From the NCBI GenBank assembly GCA_028583405.1, contig JAPTMU010000166.1, positions 88,501 through 152,500 of the forward strand: a DNA stretch of 64,000 nucleotides. Reading direction: 5' to 3'. The stretch is from Pogonophryne albipinna (lineage: Eukaryota; Chordata; Actinopteri; Perciformes; Artedidraconidae). The first letter of the stretch is position 1; each line of letters opens with the position of its first letter. The translations under genes and the position numbers were made by a program. This document shows, one piece after another, positions 1-23,014 of this stretch. The notes under the pieces were generated by a model. That model made no database searches, was not told the origin of the DNA, and saw only the letters and a program-made list of their open reading frames with translations.

Positions 1-300
1 TGTTGTGTGAATGTTTAATAAAATGCCGGCTATATTAATTTGATATTGTTTTTTCTATTTATATTATCTTCTACTCCTCATTGAAAGCAACCTAGTACAT
101 AGAAGTGTTACACATAGATAACACCACTGTAATTATTTAACTAATTAAAAAGTTGTAAAACATGGAAATGAGTCAGCATTTGATCACGTCCTATCCACTC
201 TATGACGTCAAATACCTCAGTAAATACCCCACTGGTGAATAAAAAAAACGAGGTTGCTAACAAGTGTCGAAATGAGACGACTAAACGTCATCACACACAA
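1..300. other. Intronic sequence without recognisable feature
   Basis: This AT-rich stretch lies inside the wbp11 transcription unit, because exons of that gene still to come must be left of the window. I see no exon, RNA gene or complete repeat in it. Confidence 0.5.
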
Positions 301-1092
301 CATTAGCCACCTTTAGCTTAGCGGTGGTGACGTGAAGTCATGTGACCGTGCTGTAGTTCCTTTATAGCCCAACATTAGCCCCCTTTAGCTTAGCGGTGGT
401 GAAGTGAAGTCATGTGACCGTGCTGTAGTTCCTTTATAGCCCAACATTAGCCACCTTTAGCTTAGCGGTGGTGACGTGAATTCATGTGACCGTGCTGTAG
501 TTCCTTTATAGCCCAACATTAGCCCCCTTTAGCTTAGCGGTGGAGACGTGAAGTCATGTGACCGTGCTGTAGTTCCTTTATAGCCCAACATTAGCCACCT
601 TTAGCTTAGCGGTGGTGACGTGAAGTCATGTGACCGTGCTGTAGTTCCTTTATAGCCCAACATTAGCCACCTTTAGCTTAGCGGTGGTGACGTGAAGTCA
701 TGTGACCGCGCTGTAGTTCCTTTATAGCCCAACATTAGCCACCTTTAGCTTAGCGGTGGTGACGTGAAGTCATGTGACCGCGCTGTAGTTCCTTTATAGC
801 CCAACATTAGCCCCCTTTAGCTTAGCGGTGGTGACGTGAAGTCATGTGACCGCGCTGTAGTTCCTTTATAGCCCAACATTAGCCTCCTTTAGCTTAGCGG
901 TGGTGACGTGAAGTCATGTGACCGTGCTGTAGTTCCTTTATAGCCCAACATTTGCCGCCTTTAGCTTAGCGGTGGTGACGTGAAGTCATGTGACCGTGCT
1001 GTAGTTCCTTTATAGCCCAACATTAGCCTCCTTTAGCTTAGCGGTGGTGACGTGAAGTCATGTGACCGTGCTGTAGTTCCTTTATAGCCCAA
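301..1092. repeat. 72-bp minisatellite, 11 copies
   Basis: Eleven head-to-tail units of 72 bp with few substitutions and almost no length change. Each unit begins near CATTAGCC and ends near TTTATAGCCCAA. Most units contain TGACGTGA followed within a few bases by TCATGTGAC. The array is in an intron of wbp11, 3' of the last visible exon in transcript sense. Confidence 0.95.
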
Positions 1093-1291
1093 CATTAGCT
1101 TTTTACTTCAGTGATGTTAATATGTGAAGATTTTCCTGCTGAGCTAAACGTGTAAATATCATAAACATTGAGATTATTTTCTGCTATAATCCAAAATCCC
1201 GTTGGCCTTTTGTGGAGGAAACCCGGGAGATGATGCCTTTAGGGTCGAACACACAGAAATACATCATCCCTGCCCCAGAGTTGAAACTAAC

Positions 1292-15085
<13,794 letters not shown>

Positions 15086-15299
15086 TGTGTCGCTGCGTCT
15101 CCTTCACCTGCAGAGAGAGAAAGCCCAACAATGGTGGACGGAGAAGAAAAAAACAGAAACGCTATGCACATACATTCCAATGACTTCTACATAGACTCTT
15201 CTTGCACTATTGTATCTGTTTTGTGGTTTGAAGGCCAACGATTCATGAGGGAAGTCTGAAAACAGGTTGCGTCTCACACATGTATTTAAACTACAATAA

Positions 15300-15650
15300 G
15301 CAGTATTTATTTGAGTGTTTAATTTTACATTATGTTCTTGTTTATCTCATTCTATGTCCATGTATATAGACCCCTGCATTAACTTGTTCACCTACAACCT
15401 TCTCTGCAACATTTAGCTTATTGTATTTACATGTTCTGACATGTATATCTTTTACTTCCCCTGCACATTGGTCTTGCAAGATAATCTGCACTATTGCATT
15501 TCTACTGATTATATATTCGTATGTCTTATCTGTATTTATGTTGCATTGTTGGAGGAGCCTGGGACTTAAGGTGCTCCTTCCCATCACCTCACTGTAGCTG
15601 TGCATATGGCAATAAAGCTTTTGAATCTTGAATCTGAAAGTGACGGTTAG
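15300..15650 (+). mobile_element. LINE 3' tail fragment
   Basis: Contains the teleost LINE-tail blocks GTTGCATTGTTGGAGGAGCC and ATAAAGCTTTTGAATCTTGAA. A shorter relative (GCATCGTTGGAGGAGCTC) lies at 14,917. Non-coding, in wbp11 intron 1. Confidence 0.6.
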
Positions 15651-15899
15651 CACCTGTTAGCTAGCAAGTTAACAGTAAACCTATGGCGAACACACAAGCA
15701 AAGTCTCTCTAATTTATATAATTATCTTACATACGATATAGTAAAACGCAGCAGGTGTTTAAAACCAGCTTCCAGACATTATGAAGTCAGAATAATGATA
15801 TAATATTTAACTCTTTACGGGTTCTGCAGCATTAGGAGCTACATGCTAACTGTTAGCTTTGGGCCGCGTTGGCATCGATAGCAGAAATAAATACTTAAC

Positions 15900-16040
15900 C
15901 TTTTAATAAAGAAAAAAATCCTGTAAGAGCACAAAGCCCCGCACGCGCTGCTCAGCGTATCAGAAGTAAATAAAGACACGTGTTGTTTCTGAAAGAGGTA
16001 TCCAAAGTCTTCTATATGCAGCCGTTAGCCATCCGCCATG
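15900..16040 (-). other. wbp11: wbp11 5' non-coding exon (tentative)
   Basis: A donor AAAAG/GTTAAGT lies after 15,900 on the minus strand, between the promoter block and the first coding exon. The transcript start is inferred near 16,040-16,060. If so, the leader holds a five-codon upstream ORF, ATGGCGGATGGCTAA, at 16,039-16,025. Confidence 0.45.
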
Positions 16041-16084
16041 TTTACTGAGCGAGAGAGAGACCGGAAGTGGGTCATTTGACGTCA
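16025..16084 (-). promoter_or_regulatory. Promoter of wbp11 with CRE and ETS sites
   Basis: A perfect CRE, TGACGTCA, at 16,077-16,084, a GABPA/ETS-type site ACTTCCGG (CCGGAAGT on the plus strand at 16,061-16,068) and a YY1-like AACATGGCGG on the minus strand lie within 60 bp. This set is typical of housekeeping promoters without TATA. Confidence 0.65.
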
Positions 16085-16239
16085 TCAAAACTCGTCGCTA
16101 TGGTAGCGAGTTTTTATCGCTTTTTAATATTACAATATTTCTTACAGGGAATATAGAAAGTATACATTCCTATTTAAAAAATATATATATTCTAAAATTA
16201 ATTAAATAATATAAATAAATTAAAAAGAGGTTTCCTGAG

Positions 16240-16530
16240 AAGATTTACACGTTTGAAGTACTTGTACTTTTCTTGAATATTTCAATGTTATGCTACTCTG
16301 TACTTCTACTCCACTACAGTTCAGAGGTAAATGGTGTACTTTTGCTCCACTACATGTATTTAATACCTTTAGTTACTTTACAGATGTGGATGAATGATGT
16401 GAAATATAAATGACTACTTTTACTGTCGCTACTTTAACTATATTTTGATGAGAATACTTTTCTACTTTCACTTGAGGAACATTTTGAATGCAGGACTTTT
16501 ACTGTAACAGAGTATTCCTACACTCTGGTA
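16240..16530 (+). mobile_element. Fragment of the common teleost TACTT-rich transposon
   Basis: Body sequence of the dispersed fish repeat rich in TACTTCTACTCCACTACA and TTTAGTTACTTTACAGAT. The opposite end of the same family is seen at 20,100-20,300 and 31,466-31,590, and another body fragment at 57,945-58,020. Confidence 0.65.
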
Positions 16531-16539
16531 CTTCTAGTT

Positions 16540-17035
16540 TTACTCAAGAACAAGATCTGAGTACTTCTACATTTACTCAAGTACAAGATCTGAGTAATTC
16601 TACTTTTACTCAAGTACAAGATCTGAGTACTTCTACTTTTACTAAAGTACAAGACCTGAGTACTTCTACTTTTACTCAAGAACAAGATCTGAGTACTTCT
16701 ACTTTTACTCAAGTATAAGACTGAGTACTTCTACTTTTACTCAAGCGCAAGCAAGATCTGAGTATATTCTACTTTTACTCAAGTACAAGATCTGAGTACT
16801 TCTACTTTTACTAAAGTACAATATCTGAGTACTTCTCCTTTTACTCAAGTACAATATCTGAGTACTTCTTCTTTTGCTAAAGTACAAGATCTGAGTACTT
16901 CTACTTTTACTAAAGTACAATATCTGAGTACTTCTCCTTTTACTCAAGTACAAGATCTGAGTACTTCTTCTTTTGCTAAAGTACAAGATCTGAGTACTTC
17001 TACTTTTACTAAAGTACAAGATCTGAGTACTTCCA
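16540..17035. repeat. 33-bp minisatellite, about 15 copies
   Basis: Units TACTCAAGTACAAGATCTGA plus GTACTTCTACTTT, with variants such as AAAGTACAA. It appears to be amplified from the end of the adjacent transposon fragment. Open frames over it are artefacts. Confidence 0.93.
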
Positions 17036-17159
17036 CTTGTATTCAGTAATACAGTATATTGCCATGACACTCCGATACAGCAGGTGGCTGTATGCACCTT
17101 ACAACTTGGTTTGCTTCCCGCCAGAAAAAGCAAAGAAGAATATGAAAAACCAGGGCACT

Positions 17160-17235
17160 TCCGCATTGGCTTCACTTTTCGGACCCGGATCAGATCTTCT
17201 TCTTCTTATTGTCTGGAATTTATTTCGGTAACAAA
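17160..17235 (+). promoter_or_regulatory. Likely promoter/leader of the THAP gene
   Basis: A CCAAT box in reverse (ATTGG at 17,165) and GC-richer sequence precede the ATG at 17,236. No TATA box is obvious. Inferred only from position. Confidence 0.3.
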
Positions 17236-17295
17236 ATGAGTTGTTCATCCATGGGATGTAATAATAGATCCTCTAAGCGTTCGGGTGTTAGTTTT
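17236..17295 (+). CDS. THAP-domain protein, exon 1
   Basis: The frame MSCSSMGCNNRSSKRSGVSF starts at the ATG with an AAAATG context. CSSMGC gives the first two zinc ligands with the CxxxxC spacing of THAP fingers, and GVSF is the usual end before the conserved HxFP. THAP proteins are zinc-finger DNA-binding factors, many of which recruit HCF-1. After codon 20 the coding match ends exactly where a 37-bp minisatellite starts (GTTGAACCC). In other THAP genes exon 1 ends at this point, so a donor at or near 17,296 is expected; GTTGAA is a weak one. The last exon of the same gene type is at 22,036-22,506 on the same strand. Confidence 0.75.
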
Positions 17296-19846
17296 GTTGA
17301 ACCCAAATACCTGTACTTTCTACTTCTTACATGTTGAACCCAAATACCTGTACTTTCTACTTCTTACATGTTGAACCCAAATACCTGTACTTTCTACTTC
17401 TTACATGTTGAACTCAAATACCTGTACTTTCTACTTCTTACATGTTGAACCCAAATACCTGTACTTTCTACTTCTTACATGTTGAACCCAAATACCTGTA
17501 CTTTCTACTTCTTACATGTTGAACTCAAATACCTGTACTTTCTACTTCTTACATGTTGAACCCAAATACCTGTACTTTCTACTTCTTACATGTTGAACCC
17601 AAATACCTGTACTTTCTACTTCTTACATGTTGAACACAAATACCTGTACTTTCTACTTCTTACATGTTGAACCCAAATACCTGTACTTTCTACTTCTTAC
17701 ATGTTGAACCCAAATACCTGTACTTTCTACTTCTTACATGTTGAACCCAAATACCTGTACTTTCTACTTCTCACATGTTGAACCCAAATACCTGTACTTT
17801 CTACTTCTCACATGTTGAACCCAAATACCTGTACTTTCTACTTCTCACATGTTGAACCCAAATACCTGTACTTTCTACTTCTCACATGTTGAACCCAAAT
17901 ACCTGTACTTTCTACTTCTCACATGTTGAACCCAAATACCTGTACTTTCTACTTCTCACATGTTGAACTCAAATACCTGTACTTTCTACTTCTCACATGT
18001 TGAACCCAAATACCTGTACTTTCTACTTCTCACATGTTGAACTCAAATACCTGTACTTTCTACTTCTTACATGTTGAACCCAAATACCTGTACTTTCTAC
18101 TTCTTACATGTTGAACCCAAATACCTGTACTTTCTACTTCTCACATGTTGAACCCAAATACCTGTACTTTCTACTTCTTACATGTTGAACCCAAATACCT
18201 GTACTTTCTACTTCTTACATGTTGAACACAAATACCTGTACTTTCTACTTCTTACATGTTGAACTCAAATACCTGTACTTTCTACTTCTTACATGTTGAA
18301 CCCAAATACCTGAACTTTCTACTTCTTACATGTTGAACCCAAATACCTGTACTTTCTACTTCTTACATGTTGAACCCAAATACCTGTACTTTCTACTTCT
18401 TACATGTTGAACACAAATACCTGTACTTTCTACTTCTCACATGTTGAACTCAAATACCTGTACTTTCTACTTCTTACATGTTGAACCCAAATACCTGTAC
18501 TTTCTACTTCTTACATGTTGAACCCAAATACCTGTACTTTCTACTTCTCACATGTTGAACCCAAATACCTGTACTTTCTACTTCTTACATGTTGAACCCA
18601 AATACCTGTACTTTCTACTTCTTACATGTTGAACACAAATACCTGTACTTTCTACTTCTTACATGTTGAACTCAAATACCTGTACTTTCTACTTCTTACA
18701 TGTTGAACCCAAATACCTGTACTTTCTACTTCTTACATGTTGAACTCAAATACCTGTACTTTCTACTTCTTACATGTTGAACCCAAATACCTGTACTTTC
18801 TACTTCTTACATGTTGAACCCAAATACCTTTACTTTCTACTTCTTACATGTTGAACTCAAATACCTGTACTTTCTACTTCTTACATGTTGAACCCAAATA
18901 CCTGTACTTTCTACTTCTTACATGTTGAACCCAAATACCTGTACTTTCTACTTCTCACATGTTGAACCCAAATACCTTTACTTTCTACTTCTTACATGTT
19001 GAACTCAAATACCTGAACTTTCTACTTCTTACATGTTGAACCCAAATACCTGTACTTTCTACTTCTTACATGTTGAACCCAAATACCTGTACTTTCTACT
19101 TCTTACATGTTGAACCCAAATACCTTTACTTTCTACTTCTTACATGTTGAACTCAAATACCTGTACTTTCTACTTCTCACATGTTGAACACAAACACCTG
19201 TACTTTCTACTTCTCACATGTTGAACACAAATACCTGTACTTTCTACTTCTTACATGTTGAACCCAAATACCTGTACTTTCTACTTCTTACATTTTGAAC
19301 ACAAATACCTGTACTTTCTACTTCTTACATGTTGAACACAAATACCTGAACTTTCTACTTCTTACATGTTGAACCCAAATACCTGTACTTTCTACTTCTC
19401 ACATGTTGAACACAAATACCTGTACTTTCTACTTCTTACATGTTGAACCCAAATACCTGTACTTTCTACTTCTTACATGTTGAACCCAAATACCTGTACT
19501 TTCTACTTCTTACATGTTGAACTCAAATACCTGTACTTTCTACTTCTTACACTTTGAACACAAATACCTGTACTTTCTACTTCTCACATGTTGAACCCAA
19601 ATACCTGTACTTTCTACTTCTTACATGTTGAACCCAAATACCTGTACTTTCTACTTCTTACATGTTGAACCCAAATACCTGTACTTTCTACTTCTTACAT
19701 GTTGAACCCAAATACCTGTACTTTCTACTTCTTACATGTTGAACTCAAATACCTGTACTTTCTACTTCTTACATGTTGAACCCAAATACCTGTACTTTCT
19801 ACTTCTTACATGTTGAACACAAATACCTGTACTTTCTACTTCTCTC
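17296..19846. repeat. 37-bp minisatellite, about 69 copies
   Basis: Units begin GTTGAACCCAAATACCTGTA and end CTTTCTACTTCTTACAT, with recurring variants (CTC or CAC for CCC; TCACAT for TTACAT). Length is almost constant. The first unit abuts THAP exon 1, so the array fills the start of intron 1. It is non-coding. Confidence 0.97.
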
Positions 19847-19949
19847 ATTTCCCAAACAGCTGGTTCCTTTAGTCTGAATGTGTGTTTGGTGGCGTGATCA
19901 TTATTCTTTAGAGTCATTGCGTGCCTATTGATTTGAACACGATCCGTGT

Positions 19950-20035
19950 ATCCATCATTTCCTGGTCTTCTCTAAAGAAGAGGGACCAATGGAAACGTTG
20001 TCATGTTGCCGTTGTTCAGCATGGAAACATTCATT
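19950..20035 (+). pseudogene. Possible decayed THAP exon 2
   Basis: Between the two THAP exons this segment reads KKRDQWKRCHVA after an out-of-frame HHFP-like stretch. The tryptophan fits the conserved Trp of the THAP finger. A stop comes after about 10 more codons and no CxxH is seen, so this is only a suggestion. Confidence 0.2.
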
Positions 20036-20099
20036 AGCTAACAATGACATTATTGTTCTATTAATATAAAGGGAGGTCAGGTACTCTTTAAAGCAGCTG

Positions 20100-20300
20100 C
20101 TAGTTATGGGTACTTTTTACTGAAGTACATTTCAAAGCCTCTTTACTTTTACTTAAGAAGTTTAGTCAGTACTTCTACTTTTACCAGAGTATTTTTAAAC
20201 ATGAGTATCTGTACTTCTACTTTCACCAGAGTATTTTTAAACATGAGTATCTGTACTTCTACTTGAGTAAAGGATGTGTACTTTTGCCATCTCTGATATT
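20100..20300 (-). mobile_element. End of the TACTT-rich transposon family
   Basis: Contains the family end AGTAAAGGATGTGTACTTTT and TGCCATCTCTG, with a tandemly doubled block (GAGTATTTTTAAACATGAGT) at 20,190-20,250. 20,300-20,785 holds AT-rich sequence with nothing recognisable. Confidence 0.6.
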
Positions 20301-20789
20301 TAGTCACTGAGAGTGCAACAACTAAATAAAACAAACACTGAGACTTAATAAAGAGGTTTTCATTGTCCAGATAATACCACTCAAATGTGACAGAAGGATA
20401 AAAGTTTATAAACTATTGGGATGCATGATTTTAACTATTAATAATAATCCTAAATACCAATTATCTTGACTGATATAAGGAAATATGAGGGATGATAATT
20501 GTCATTGTCCATGAAAATAATAATATAGATGTATTTATTTTAAATTATTTGTACCAAACAAATATGTTTTCCTGAATCTTTAAAATACTTTTCCATAGTT
20601 TAATGGATACTTTATGATTTTAACACATATGTACCCTGATGGCTTTTTCTTTCTTTCGAATTCCTTAGTGTAAATTATTTTGACTTTGATATTTGTATAG
20701 TAAAAATCTGATAATGTGAATATCCTTTTTTTTTGTCAATACTCTGCCTCACCACTAGATGGCACTAGATCCTACACTGTTACACTTAA

Positions 20790-21834
20790 AGGTCACCTGT
20801 TCTGCAAAATCCTCTTCTTCATGTCTCTTCTACATCAACATGTGTCCCCTCTTCTTCATGTCTCTTCTACATCAACATGTGTCCCCTCTTCTTCATGTCT
20901 CTTCTACATCAACATGTGTCCCCTCTTCTTCATGTCTCTTCTACATCAACATGTGTCCCCTCTTCTTCATGTCTCTTCTACATCAACATGTGTCCCCTCT
21001 TTTCCATGTCTCTTCTACATCAACATGTGTCCCCTCTTCTTCATGTCTCTTCTACATCAACATGTGTCCCCTCTTCTTCATGTCTATTCTACATCAACAT
21101 GTGTCCCCTCTTCTTCATGTCTCTTCTACATCAACATGTGTCCCCTCTTCTTCATGTCTCTTCTACATCAACATGTGTCCCCTCTTCTTCATGTCTCTTC
21201 TACATCAACATGTGTCCCCTCTTCTTCATGTCTCTTCTACATCAACATGTGTCCCCTCTTCTTCATGTCTCTTCTACATCAACATGTGTCCCCTCTTCTT
21301 CATGTCTCTTCTACATCAACATGTGTCCCCTCTTTTCCATGTCTCTTCTACATCAACATGTGTCCCCTCTTTTCCATGTCTCTTCTACATCAACATGTGT
21401 CCCCTCTTTTCCATGTCTCTTCTACATCAACATGTGTCCCCTCTTCTTCATGTCTCTTCTACATCAACATGTGTCCCCTCTTCTTCATGTCTCTTCTACA
21501 TCAACATGTGTCCCCTCTTCTTCATGTCTCTTCTACATCAACATGTGTCCCCTCTTCTTCATGTCTCTTCTACATCAACATGTGTCCCCTCTTCTTCATG
21601 TCTCTTCTACATCAACATGTGTCCCCTCTTCTTCATGTCTCTTGGGGAGGGGCTCCTTATTTTTCATCTAAAGTAACAGACAGAGAATCAGCACTTTGGA
21701 AACAGGGCTGAAACAGAGGGGATTATGGGTAATGCTGCAATGATCTGTTTGGTGTTTCAGCCAATCAGAGACAGGCTCTGTATATATCTGAGACCTGTGA
21801 GATATTGATGAAGAACAGTAGAATAGGGGACCTT
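20790..21834 (+). mobile_element. TTAA-flanked DNA transposon derivative swollen by a 37-bp array
   Basis: Ends AGGTCACCTGTTCTGC and GTAGAATAGGGGACCT lie next to TTAA on both sides (20,786-20,789 and 21,835-21,838). About 22 copies of a 37-bp unit (CTTCTTCATGTCTCTTCTAC plus ATCAACATGTGTCCCCT) occupy 20,812-21,642. The unit also occurs once in the related element at 54,150-54,190, so it was amplified within the transposon. The 300-residue open frames are artefacts of 37-bp periodicity running through all three frames. Confidence 0.85.
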
Positions 21835-22035
21835 TTAATGTAAAGAACACATACATCATAAATTGTCAAATAAAAACAAAATCCTGTGATACAAATTAGA
21901 ATACTTTATTCATCCCTTTATTTGAGTTTTGTGACATTTAAGAATAAAATCTAATTAAATGTATTTTACAATATATACGATAGTGTACATGTGTATATAA
22001 TTAAGGATACCGACTTGTTCTGTGTTTTCCGGCAG

Positions 22036-22506
22036 GGCAAGAGGAGGCTGAAGCCCACCGCGGTGCCGACCATTTTCACCTTTGAAGGTGAGAAGAAAAG
22101 AAAGGAAGTGAAGCCGCCGTCTCTTCGTCTTCGTCCTGCTGCTTCACCTTCAACACAAAACATAGTCAAGACGCCAGTCGCTGTGGTCCAGGGCGCATCT
22201 GAGGATTTGATCGAGGGAACGACAAGCAGAGGGTCCCAAACATCTCCTCCCCGCACCCCCAAAAAACAGGAGCAAATGTCAGTGTGGAGAGATCACTGCT
22301 ACTTCATCTCTGAGTCCCCCAAAACTCTGAAGCGCAGAGCTGAGGCGGCGCGGCAACAGCTCGCTGTGGCTCACAAGAAGATGAAGATAACGTGTCAGCA
22401 GACGAGGAGAATGAGGTCCAGCCTCCTGGCGCTGAAGACGAAGGACACGGCGCTCAGGACCAGGTTGAAGGAAGTGGAAAAAGCCCTCGCTGCATTCAGG
22501 AAGTAG
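22036..22506 (+). CDS. THAP-domain protein, last exon
   Basis: Acceptor TTTTCCGGCAG before 22,036, stop TAG at 22,504. The 156 codons begin GKRRLKPTAVPTIF; AVPTIF (residues 9-14) is the invariant end of the THAP zinc finger. Residues 86-89, DHCY, fit the HCF-1-binding motif (D/E)HxY, followed by ESPKTLKRR and a basic coiled coil (about 98-152, ending AAFRK) as in THAP1- and THAP2-like proteins. The protein would bind DNA and recruit HCF-1 in the nucleus. The exon for the middle of the finger (Cys-x2-His) must lie between 17,296 and 22,035 or is lost; most of that interval is repeats, so the gene may be broken. Which THAP paralogue it is I cannot tell. Confidence 0.85.
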   Translation, partial: GKRRLKPTAVPTIFTFEGEKKRKEVKPPSLRLRPAASPSTQNIVKTPVAVVQGASEDLIEGTTSRGSQTSPPRTPKKQEQMSVWRDHCYFISESPKTLKRRAEAARQQLAVAHKKMKITCQQTRRMRSSLLALKTKDTALRTRLKEVEKALAAFRK

Positions 22507-22559
22507 AGCAGGTTCTGGGTTAAAGAGCCCAGAGTGAGGTTAGCTGATTAAAATGAGCC

Positions 22560-23014
22560 CAATCTGAATCAGATTTATTGGCAAGTTTTAAAAATCACTT
22601 GTTGTGGTAAATTAACACCGTACGGGAAACGATAAGGGCCGCGTTGGAATTCTGAGATTAAATTCTGAGATTTCCAGAAAAAAAAAAAAAAAATCTGGAA
22701 ATCTCAGAATTCTCGGTTCTGGTTCGTTTTCAAAATCTTGTCACATTTCCAAATTTGTAAAAAAAAAAATGTTGAGATCGGAGATGAAATTCAAAATCCT
22801 GAGAAAAAAAAATCTGAATTCTGAGTATTTTCAGAAAACAACAGAATCATTTAATTTTGTTTTTTTATTCTGACTGTTTTTTTTTTTCTTCAGAAAAAAT
22901 ACTAATAATCTTTTTCTAAAATTTGGAAATGTGACAACATTTTGAGATCCGACCAAAAGTAGTTATTTTATTAGTTCTGAAAAAAAATTCTGAGAAGAAA
23001 AATATGGAAGCCTG
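22560..23014. repeat. A/T-rich low-complexity segment with long hairpins
   Basis: Repeated TTCTGAGATTTCCAGA-like words on both strands. AATTCTGAGATTTCCAGA at 22,661-22,678 and its exact complement at 22,694-22,711 form an 18-bp stem with an A-only loop. Probably a foldback repeat; no gene. Confidence 0.6.

Noticed and set aside
17296..17302. Reading THAP exon 1 on into the minisatellite (VEPKYLYFLLLTC) as the true C-terminus
   Set aside because: The THAP finger would be incomplete, and the conserved match stops exactly at the array; an intron is more likely.
17296..21642. Tandem 37-bp repeats considered as a CRISPR array
   Set aside because: Units are contiguous with no unique spacers, and the genome is that of a vertebrate.
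20716..21711. Three overlapping frames of 264-331 codons with repeated CLFYINMCPLF
   Set aside because: A 37-bp unit shifts frame every copy, so all three frames carry the same peptides; the unit is transposon sequence, not a gene.
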